64,000 bases of DNA, from contig NZ_BSTM01000028.1 of assembly GCF_030269515.1 (NCBI RefSeq), positions 31,757 to 95,756 on the forward strand. Direction: 5' to 3'. Shown here one piece after another: positions 10,301 to 16,268 of the stretch. Numbering within the stretch: position 1 is the first letter of the stretch; every line of letters starts with the position of its first letter. The DNA comes from Actinomadura sp. NBRC 104412 (GTDB lineage Bacteria > Actinomycetota > Actinomycetes > Streptosporangiales > Streptosporangiaceae). The position numbers and the translations under genes are program-made. A model generated the notes under the pieces. The model made no database searches, was not told the DNA's origin, and saw only the letters and a program-made list of their open reading frames with translations.

Positions 10301-10644
10301 ACTCCGCCCAAGAAGCCGCCCTACGCAGCCTCGCCCTGAAACGACGACTCCAAGACCGCCCAGGCATCGCCCTGTGCCTGGAACTCCTCGCCTGGATAGC
10401 CGCCACCGAAGGCCGCCACGAACAAGCCGCCCGCTGGCTGGGCGCTGCCCACCCCATCACCCAGGAAACCGGCACCCACCTGGCCGGCTACCCCCAACTG
10501 GCCACCTTCCACGACCAAGCCAAAACCACCATCCAAACCGCCCTAGGCCCCGACCGCACAAGACACCTCATCCGAAGCCGCAACCGTCCCCCTGGACCAG
10601 CACCTGGATCCCCTACTCACCTTCCGAAAGCCCCCGCCCGGTAA
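7345..10644 (+). CDS. fusion protein: GAF-like + SpoIIE-type PP2C phosphatase + STAND ATPase + TPR
   Basis: 1099 aa from ATG 7345 (GGAG 6 bases upstream). A TTG at 7237 with a strong GGGGAGG site would add 36 residues and overlap the previous stop. Residues about 30-190 look GAF-like. Residues about 195-420 form a complete PP2C/SpoIIE (RsbU-type) phosphatase with GGDWLD, VGDVAGHG, ASAGHPPP, LYSDGLLE and HQDDVTLF, all metal-binding acidic residues being present. FIGRSEEL then opens a STAND ATPase with Walker A GAPGIGKT and Walker B LLIVDGCEHL, a winged-helix region and about 350 residues of TPR-like helices. RsbU-type phosphatases reactivate anti-anti-sigma factors, so this may couple a nucleotide-dependent sensor to a sigma-factor switch. 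No HTH. Confidence 0.85.
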   Translation: MTRKYLRDVRRPPVTGPPDAPAPASPGEIFRRFAEAVVPRLADYVAVHLFDDPARGAEASERGGRSLWRVISLDATESRRFGRLLPAGRGAGGRYEPAGGGTVHIPRVDGPAADRLAAQFDAPRLARALLGRALLALPLAAPDRVLGHALIVSEPERPAYRDREITLLEELAHWAAAEADGALPHREGGGSLEHRLWLESGPEVPARTAGLDLAFRYVPAQTPPSLLGGDWLDVIPLPRGRTALVVGDVAGHGVEAGLRMSRCKTMVRTLASLDLSPDDLLGRLDRLVCELGEQYDRDEEFLATCVYAVYDPAARECRVASAGHPPPVLINPDGRGEALAVSPGPPIGCGDGGFVTSSFATADGSLLVLYSDGLLENRHRDFDEGVRALTTRLLGPPKDLEQTCDELMARFAAAGHQDDVTLFLTRLTGVPSDIPAYTVRQAEEGPFIGRSEELDEVAELLGRSRLVSVTGAPGIGKTRLALRAAHLLRDDFPDGTCLVRLSGVHDPRLLARAVAEALGVDAERGRSWDDTVIARLSGRRMLLIVDGCEHLVTPCADLLRRVLEAAPGVRVLATGRHPLRVPGEHLLALAPLEPDEALDLLLSRSPQSDLDRARALCSRLDRVPLAIVLAAERLRDLSVDDLLERLRRPFDALAGDLRAAIDRSHELCTSTERLLWARLSVFAGGFDLAEAEEICSDDELPRDEILNALAGLVHNSIVIPDGDSRAQRFRMLGLLAEYGRERLDRLGEGTSLRRRHRDAYRRIVRAGTDGWLGPGQVEHCALLRREHPNLREALEFSFTHPGEAEAGLDIATALWPLWIVGGSVTEGRTWLGRGLSLAPASSPRRAAALWLHAWLAAVQGDRVAALTSVEECCVLSSRTGDTRQITTSIQISAEAALRRGDSAVAFPLYREALARFHADADYLGVCTSLFQFALCHALHDTPDYLHRAVDLCDEGIWTCEAFDELWCRSWCEYTLALSFWRLDQPHSAQEAALRSLALKRRLQDRPGIALCLELLAWIAATEGRHEQAARWLGAAHPITQETGTHLAGYPQLATFHDQAKTTIQTALGPDRTRHLIRSRNRPPGPAPGSPTHLPKAPAR

Positions 10645-10999
10645 CCCCTCGGCCTGACCTCTACCGATGGCATCGCAAGCAGGCGTGGCAAACCCTGACG
10701 CGGCCCGCACGGCTTGGCCGGGTGAAGCTTCATGCGGCTCGGTGCGGCATCACCGTCTTGAGCGCCAGCTCGGCCCCGATCGGAAGCGCCCGCCTTGATC
10801 TGACGCCGGAGCTTCTGCCGCCCGGTGTGTCTGCTCAACGGCGGATCTGATGATCAAGGAGATGCGTTTGACGACGGAGACCGCCGACGGCACACGGCTC
10901 AAACGAACCCAGAGGTGTCGCGGGCGGGCGGAAGCGCTGACCGATGTTGCCGGGCGAGGCTTCCGGCGCAGTCGGCGTGGACGAGGAACAGCGACGGTC
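10645..10999. other. stretch without a recognisable gene
   Basis: About 355 bp between the STAND fusion and the mcrC remnant. All frames are interrupted or show no recognisable protein, and no hairpin of terminator quality was found. It probably contains decayed sequence at the left edge of the accessory region. Confidence 0.4.
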
Positions 11000-11815
11000 T
11001 TGGACGCCCGAGGGCGTGGGCGTCGGCGAGCAGGCTGGTCGGCGGCCGGTCCAAGTCGACGGCGTGCTGGTGGATGGTGATGCCGGTGCGCCGGACACGG
11101 TGGGCGGCGTGCGGGTTTTCGCGTAAATGAGGTGGCCGTCCGGGAGACGAAGGGCGGCGCGATAGGCGAGCATCTGGTACAGGTCGGCGTTCGGGGGAGC
11201 CCTCGCATCTTCCGGCTTTGTACTTGGCGTCGGCCACGGCGTGCGGCGGGCCGTCATCGGTGTAGTGGACGAGGTCGGGCACTATCCGGATCGCGTGGCC
11301 TTCGTCCAGGCGGTGGAGGCTGCGCGTAAGGCGACGGTAACGAAGTCCCCGAAGACGTTGCGCCATATCGAGCAGGAAGCCGCTGAACGGAGGTGTCTCC
11401 GGGCCCGTGCTCGACGGAGGCGCCGCGCGGGACGAGCTCGGCGAGACGCACCGCTGGCTGATACCGGACGTTCAACCGTGTAGGCCGCCACACCGGAGGC
11501 TCGCGGCCTCGTCCGATCGGGGTGACGTCGGCCAGCCGGACACGCAGCCTCAACAGGCTGCCACGCAGGTCCCGTGGCGGTCCGCAAGAGCCGGTTGTCG
11601 GCGACGTCCGTCGTGTACTCGTCGTGGACGATCTTGACGGCGGGGAATGCGCCGTGATTGCCGCCGAATCTGGTCGGCCTCTCGCAGCCGCCCGCGCATG
11701 ACCAGGGACGTCTCCTTGGTGGTGCGATACCCCTGAAGAAGCCCTTGGCGGAGGAGCCGGCCCCGGTCGTGGTGCAGGTCTTCCCCGAGGATCTGATCGA
11801 CCGGGACGGGGTCAG
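11000..11815 (-). pseudogene. mcrC-like restriction subunit, multiply frameshifted
   Basis: Pieces of one McrC protein occur in the correct order but alternate between reading frames. They are: LLRQGLLQGYRT...MRGRLREADQIRR (about 11650-11780), VKIVHDEYTTDVADNRLLRT (about 11580-11640), the LAELVPRGASVEHGPGDTSV piece (about 11400-11470), GFLLDMA, then NVFGDFVTVALR, then the nuclease core IVPDLVHYTDDG...VADAKYKA. It ends with NADLYQMLAYRAALRLPDGHLIYAK and GITIHQHAVDL. The PD-(D/E)xK residues (PDLV, DAKYK) are still readable. McrC normally partners the GTPase McrB in cutting methylated DNA. No mcrB is present and the N-terminal part is missing. At least five frame changes mean it is dead unless the assembly is very poor. 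Confidence 0.75.
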
Positions 11816-12001
11816 CGACGCTCCGCCCTCGACCGGAGGCGCCGCGCACTCACCCTCCAGGGCCTCGGGACGAGGACGTGGGAGCCGAAGCGCCAGGCTG
11901 TCATGGCCCCGTACGGGGCGGCGGATCGTCCGGGCGGGAACGTGACGACGCGCCGCTATCAGACGGCGGTCGGAGGTCGCCGGGTAGTTTATGCGAGGTG
12001 G

Positions 12002-12196
12002 TCAGCGCCTGCTGATGGCAGACTGGACGGCGGTGCGCAGGGCCGCGCGGGTCAGCAGGAGGACGGGGCCGTCTGGGTCCTTGCTGTCTCGCACGGCCAC
12101 CACCGACGCACCGGCCACGTCCGCCAGCTCGACGCAGTTGCCACCGCTGGAGGTGCTGCGGCTGCTCTTATGCCACTTGGCCTGTGTCAGGTTTAT
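12002..12196 (-). pseudogene. DUF397 copy 1, start codon lost
   Basis: 65 codons in frame encoding a typical DUF397 small protein (LTQAKWHKSSRSTSSGGNCV, VRDSKDPDGPVLLLTRAALR). The position that is ATG GAC in the two sister copies reads ATA AAC here, and the upstream purine run GGAGAG is reduced to GAAAAA. No other in-frame start exists near the N-terminus, so it is probably untranslated. DUF397 proteins are small partners of WhiJ-type XRE regulators. Confidence 0.65.
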
Positions 12197-12290
12197 TTTT
12201 CTTCGATGACCTTCTTAATCAGGTCGCGCGACATGTTCTCGGTGAGCGCCCGCGAGCGAAGTGTTATCAGGGTTCGCGTGGGGGCGTGGT
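12193..12290 (-). pseudogene. fragment of XRE/DUF5753 gene 3' end (copy 1)
   Basis: On the minus strand the sequence reads RTLITLRSRALTENMSRDLI followed by KKVIEEK and a TAA stop. It matches the C-terminus of the intact regulator at 13029-13841 (RTLLQLRSQALTQEMSCELI...). It has no upstream part, so it is a duplication remnant and not a gene. The stop falls inside the lost start codon of the adjacent DUF397 copy. Confidence 0.65.
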
Positions 12291-12399
12291 GTCTTGACTG
12301 TGGGTTCGTACGGGGGGCGGTTCTTCTGGGCGCGGACGTGACGACGCGCCGCTACTCGGCGACGGTCGGAGGCCGCCGGGTTGGTTGGTGCCGGGGTGG

Positions 12400-12651
12400 T
12401 CAGCGCGTGTCGATGGCGGCCTGAACGGCGGTGCGCAGGGCCCCGCGGGTCAGGAGGAGGACGAAGCCGTCGGGGTTCTTGCTGTCCCGCACCGCCACCG
12501 CGCCAACCGAGTCCGCCAGCTCGACGCAGTCGCCGCCATTGGAAGTACTGCGTGCGCTCTTGCGCCACGAGAGTCCTGTCAGCTCAACGCAGTTCCCACC
12601 GTTGGGGCCGCTGTGGATGCTTTTGTGCCATTTCGCGTTCGTCAGGTCCAT
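12400..12651 (-). CDS. DUF397 protein, copy 2, with duplicated N-terminal half
   Basis: 83 aa, longer than the usual 55-65 for this family. The start is ATG 12651 with GGAGAG immediately upstream. Residues 7-24 (KWHKSIHSGPNGGNCVEL) are repeated as residues 28-45 (SWRKSARSTSNGGDCVEL), followed by one normal second half (VAVRDSKNPDGFVLLLTR). The gene begins inside the last codons of an XRE-tail fragment, preserving the ancestral 10-bp overlap. It may still be translated if transcription reaches it from the intact XRE gene. By family it would modulate an XRE regulator or anti-sigma partner. Confidence 0.65.
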   Translation of the reverse strand: MDLTNAKWHKSIHSGPNGGNCVELTGLSWRKSARSTSNGGDCVELADSVGAVAVRDSKNPDGFVLLLTRGALRTAVQAAIDTR

Positions 12652-12745
12652 CTCTCCTTCATTCCCTTCCTGATCAGGTCGCGCGACATGTCTTCGGTGA
12701 GCGCCCGCGAGCCAAGTGCTATCAGGGTTCGCGTGAGGGCATGAG
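12642..12745 (-). pseudogene. fragment of XRE/DUF5753 gene 3' end (copy 2)
   Basis: The minus strand reads LTRTLIALGSRALTEDMSRD then LIRKGMKERWT and a TGA stop, matching the last 30 or so residues of the regulator at 13029-13841 including the terminal ERWT. The rest of the gene is absent. The fragment may keep the translational coupling sequence in front of DUF397 copy 2. Confidence 0.65.
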
Positions 12746-12849
12746 GTTTCGCCTGTGGGCTCGGTGGGGTGCGGCGGGTCGTCCGGGTCCGGGGACGGGA
12801 CGACTTGCCGCTGATCGGTGGTCGGGGGCGGCGCGGGGGTGCCGGGTGG

Positions 12850-13038
12850 TCAGCGCTCGCTGATGGCCGACTGGACGGCCGTTCGCAGGGCCGCGCGGGT
12901 CAGCAGGAGAACGGGGCCGTTCGGGTGCTTGCTGTCCCGCACCGCCACCACGCCGGTCACGTCCGCTAGCTCGACGCACTCAGCACCGTTGGAACCGCTG
13001 TGGCTGCTCTTGCGCCACTTGGCGTTCGTCAGGTCCAT
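12850..13038 (-). CDS. DUF397 protein, copy 3 (intact)
   Basis: 62 aa, the expected family length. It starts with ATG 13038, ten bases inside the end of the XRE gene, so translation is probably coupled to it. It has the family pattern: KWRKSSHSGSNGAECVELAD, then VAVRDSKHPNGPVLLLTRAALR. In Streptomyces such small proteins are encoded with WhiJ/AbaA-like XRE regulators and affect development and antibiotic production (family knowledge). This is the copy most likely to be functional. Confidence 0.85.
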   Translation of the reverse strand: MDLTNAKWRKSSHSGSNGAECVELADVTGVVAVRDSKHPNGPVLLLTRAALRTAVQSAISER

Positions 13039-13841
13039 CTTTCTTCGGCCACCTTTCTAATCAACTCGCACGACATTTCTTGCGTGAGTGCCTGTGAACG
13101 TAGCTGGAGTAGCGTCCGCGCCAGGACGGAGAGGTCGGCGGGGTCATCCGTCGTGATCGAGCGTATGGCGGTTTCGACATACGCGATCTCGTTCCGATCT
13201 TCCATGGTTGCTAGTACGAAAGCTCCCATGTTGCCGTCGTGGTCGCCGCGACTCAACACTACTTGAACCGTGACGTTGGGCATCCTGCTGATCTCGATCA
13301 GGTGCTCCAACTGCTTCCTCATCGTCTCGTGGGTTCCGACCTGGTGGTAGAGCACCTGCTCCTCGATCAAGAACAGGACGATTGCCGGACCGCGCTCGTC
13401 GTCCCTGGTCAGGATGGTTTGTCGGTTGATCCTGACGTCAGCGGTCTCCTGATTGCCGTGCACGATCGCGAGAGCGTATTCGGGAGTCTGGGCGAGACCT
13501 GGGATCACGGAGTGCTGCCAGCAGATCAGCATCACTGCGTCGGCCTCGATCTGCGGCCAGTCGAACCAGATCGGAACGGGGTGTCCGTTTTTGTTGAGGT
13601 CCTCCCAGAGGTTGATGAGCGCGCCGTCTCCCTCCAAGTGATCGTCCACGATCTCCACGAACGATCGGGTAGCGCGCTTCTTGCCGTTCTCAATCTTGCT
13701 CACCTGCGGGCCACTGACCTGCGTGATGTGAGCGATGGTCTCCTGCTTCACACCCTTGGCCTCGCGCATTCGGCGCATCTGGCGACCGAAGGCGATCAGG
13801 GCGGGGGATTCGCTGGGGCGGCGCTGGCGGCGTGGGGGCAT
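13029..13841 (-). CDS. WhiJ-like XRE regulator with DUF5753 domain
   Basis: 270 aa from ATG 13841, preceded by AGGCAGGTGA; a longer upstream reading frame has no ribosome site. Residues about 17-60 form an HTH (RQMRRMREAKGVKQETIAHI, TQVSGPQVSKIENGKK). Residues about 95-265 are the DUF5753 ligand-sensing-type domain (HSVIPGLAQTPEYALAI, EEQVLYHQVG). It ends in ERWT overlapping DUF397 copy 3. A divergent HATPase gene lies 135 bp away. By analogy with whiJ loci it would repress or gate a developmental or stress response through the DUF397 partner. Confidence 0.85.
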   Translation of the reverse strand: MPPRRQRRPSESPALIAFGRQMRRMREAKGVKQETIAHITQVSGPQVSKIENGKKRATRSFVEIVDDHLEGDGALINLWEDLNKNGHPVPIWFDWPQIEADAVMLICWQHSVIPGLAQTPEYALAIVHGNQETADVRINRQTILTRDDERGPAIVLFLIEEQVLYHQVGTHETMRKQLEHLIEISRMPNVTVQVVLSRGDHDGNMGAFVLATMEDRNEIAYVETAIRSITTDDPADLSVLARTLLQLRSQALTQEMSCELIRKVAEERWT

Positions 13842-13976
13842 GTCACCTGCCTCTCGTAGGCATCTGCCCGCACTGCGAATGATCTTCTTTTGTCTGCCAC
13901 CTGACGGCGGCAACCACATTTTAAGCAGAAGATACCTCACTGTGTTGTGCACATCACAGAAAGTGAGGAGATCATT

Positions 13977-14369
13977 ATGGGCGAGGCAGCCCAGAACGAA
14001 ATGGTGGTGAAGCAGGACCTCACGGTCGTCTCGGAGGTGCGCCGGTTCGTGCGGCTGGTCGCCGGCCAGTGGGACATGGACGACTACGTGCCATGCCTGG
14101 TCGCGAGCGAGCTGGTCACCAACGCACTCCACTACGCCTCCGCGTCCGACGACGATGTGACGTTCCGGATCGGACGAACCGACGACGGCGCGCTGTGGAT
14201 GGAGGTCCAGGACGCGACCTGCGACCTGCCCTGCATGCAGCGCGCCGACACCATCAGCGAGGCCGGACGGGGCCTGTTCATCGTCGACCGGCTCTGCCGC
14301 TGCTGGGGCGTCCGCCCGCTGGCAGGCAACAGCGGCAAAGTCGTCTTCGCGGTCCTCAACGCATCATGA
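13977..14369 (+). CDS. RsbW/AbaA-type histidine-kinase-like ATPase (anti-sigma family)
   Basis: 130 aa from ATG 13977, with GAGGAG 7 bases upstream. It has the N-box SELVTNALHYA and the G2-type box GRGLFIVDRL of the HATPase_c fold; the G1 box is weak (QDATCDLP in place of D-x-G-x-G). No sensor or dimerisation region is present, so it is a stand-alone anti-sigma-type ATPase. Divergence from the XRE gene, with DUF397 downstream of that, reproduces the conserved three-gene whiJ-like cassette. The intergenic 13842-13976 is AT-rich and probably holds both promoters. Confidence 0.85.
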   Translation: MGEAAQNEMVVKQDLTVVSEVRRFVRLVAGQWDMDDYVPCLVASELVTNALHYASASDDDVTFRIGRTDDGALWMEVQDATCDLPCMQRADTISEAGRGLFIVDRLCRCWGVRPLAGNSGKVVFAVLNAS

Positions 14370-14584
14370 AGACCACGCGGAGGGACGTCCCCCCAGTCCA
14401 TCCCTCCCCTACCGACCGAGCCCCGGGCCTGTTGGATCGCTCCCTGTGCAGGCGGCTCCGGCGAGGCCTGTGAATTCCTTGACCCTTGGGTGTCGCGCAA
14501 GATGACGCCTGTGACCGCTTCTCCGCATGGAGGTCGGTGGCTCGCCGGACGTGGAAACCCGGGATCCCGTACACCTGCGATCGG

Positions 14585-16156
14585 CTACGGGGACGTGGGG
14601 ATGCGGATGCGGGTGAGGATGTCGGCGATCTCGCGGGTGCGTTCGTCGTCGGGGCCGTTGATGACGAGGTGGTCTTGGTAGAGGGCCTCGAACATGTCTT
14701 CAGCGGCGGCCTTGTCGCCGGTGGACAGCAGGAGCATGCCAATGCTGTGCCGGATGTCGAGGGCGAGTTCACTGGCGTGGCTGTCGGCGGCGGCGACGTC
14801 GTCGAGGAGGCGGCGGAACTGGTCGAGCGCGACGGTGTTCTGGCCGAGGTTGGCCCGGCAGTGGGCGGCGTAGCGGCGGGATTCCAGGGCGCGTCCGCTC
14901 GACGGCCCGGCGGTACGGGCATAGGCGTCGGCCAAGGCGTCGAACTCCGGGAGTGCCGTGCGCGAGTCTCCACCGACGAAGAGGATCAGCGCGCGATGGA
15001 AGCGGAGTTTGAGCAGGTCCGGGCTTTCGGAACCCAGCATCCTGGCGGCCGGGCCGATGACCGCTTCGACGACGTCGGCGGCTTGAGCGAACCGGTCGGA
15101 GGCGAGGAGTTCGGTGGAGCGCCTGAGGGCGTCGTCGATGGCGTTCCGGAGTTGGGTCGGCGGCGTGGTCGGTGCGTGCGGCACGGTCGACGGCGCCTGG
15201 GCGGGAGAAGGGCGGCGCGTACGGCGGAGAGGGGCGTTCGGCTGCCGGTACAGGAGCGTCGGGTCGGGCATCTCGCCGAGCCGTCGGCTCGTGGCGGGCG
15301 CCGGCGAGCCGGGGGACGGCAGGAACGGGAGCAGGCGCTCGTAGACGGCGTAGGCGTCGGCCGGTCGCTGCTCGGGCTGCTTGGCCAGCAGGTCCAGGAC
15401 CAGCTCTTCCAGCTCTGGCGGTACGTCCGGACGCAGCCCGCGTAGCGGCTCGGGATCGGCGTTGAGATGCTGCCTCCACAGCTCGTACTGGCTGTCGCCG
15501 TTGAAGACGGGTGTGCCCGACAGCAGTTCGTGCAGGACGCAGCCCAGCGCGTACAGGTCGCTCTGCGGGGTCACCTGGGCGGCGTTGACCTGCTCGGGGG
15601 ACATGTACCGGCTGGTGCCCAGCGGGCTGCCCGTGGCCGTGATCTTGGTGATGTCGCGGCGGAGGATCGCGGCGATGCCGAAGTCGAGGACCTTGACGGT
15701 GCCGTCATCGGTCACCAGGACGTTGTCGGGTTTCAGGTCCCGGTGGACGACCGGGATCGCGTGCGCGTGGGACAGGACGGTGGCGATCTGCGCACCGACC
15801 GCGGCGGCCCAGGCGATCGGCAACCGGTCGGCCGGGTCGATGTAGGAGCGCAGGTTCCTGCCCTTGATGTACTGCATGACCAGGTAGAGGCGATCCGCGG
15901 AGTCGGCGTCCAGGACCGCGTCATACACCTGCGGGACGCCATGGTGCTGGATGCGGGCGGTGATGCGCGCCTCCCGGCGGAACCGTTCTGCCAGGTCGGC
16001 GATGTGCTCCGGAGACAGCAGCATGTCGGGCCGGATGGCCTTGACGGCGATCTCGCGGTCCAGGACCGAGTCATAGCCGCGCCAGATCGTGCCCATGCCG
16101 CCGGAACCGATCTCCTCGATCAGCTCATAGCGGTCGGCAATGGTCCTGACCGGCAT
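14585..16156 (-). CDS. Hanks-type Ser/Thr protein kinase with TPR-like tail
   Basis: 523 aa from ATG 16156. Kinase domain at residues about 10-270: glycine loop GSGGMGTIWRG, lysine in IAVKAIRP, catalytic loop HRDLKPDNVL, DFG in VLDFGIAA and the activation segment GTSRYMSPEQ. It is therefore probably active. A Pro/Arg-rich linker (about 300-350) leads to helical repeats (about 360-520). No transmembrane or PASTA segment, so it is cytosolic. It follows hsdR by 113 bp on the same strand and could be cotranscribed with the restriction operon, although that is unproven. The 215 bp to its left (14370-14584) hold no gene. Confidence 0.85.
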   Translation of the reverse strand: MPVRTIADRYELIEEIGSGGMGTIWRGYDSVLDREIAVKAIRPDMLLSPEHIADLAERFRREARITARIQHHGVPQVYDAVLDADSADRLYLVMQYIKGRNLRSYIDPADRLPIAWAAAVGAQIATVLSHAHAIPVVHRDLKPDNVLVTDDGTVKVLDFGIAAILRRDITKITATGSPLGTSRYMSPEQVNAAQVTPQSDLYALGCVLHELLSGTPVFNGDSQYELWRQHLNADPEPLRGLRPDVPPELEELVLDLLAKQPEQRPADAYAVYERLLPFLPSPGSPAPATSRRLGEMPDPTLLYRQPNAPLRRTRRPSPAQAPSTVPHAPTTPPTQLRNAIDDALRRSTELLASDRFAQAADVVEAVIGPAARMLGSESPDLLKLRFHRALILFVGGDSRTALPEFDALADAYARTAGPSSGRALESRRYAAHCRANLGQNTVALDQFRRLLDDVAAADSHASELALDIRHSIGMLLLSTGDKAAAEDMFEALYQDHLVINGPDDERTREIADILTRIRIPTSP

Positions 16157-16268
16157 CCTTGCTCCGCGTGCGATCGCTATTGTCCGATGTGGCCAGTGTT
16201 GCGGCGGCGGAGATCGGCTGTCCAGCCGCCCGCCGATTCGCTCGGCGAACGGCCGGACGGGCGAGCGA

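Larger units (their letters stand above)
11908..13130. repeat. three degenerate tandem copies of a DUF397/XRE-tail segment
   Basis: Three units of roughly 370-430 bp (about 11908-12290, 12312-12745, 12766-13130) share the same order on the minus strand: the last 30 or so codons of an XRE/DUF5753 gene, a DUF397 gene, then a GC-rich flank containing a GTCGTCCGGG/GACGCGCCGCT-type word and GTGGTCAGCG at the DUF397 stop. Only the rightmost unit is joined to a complete XRE gene. The pattern indicates unequal duplication of the 3' end of the cassette followed by decay. Confidence 0.75.
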
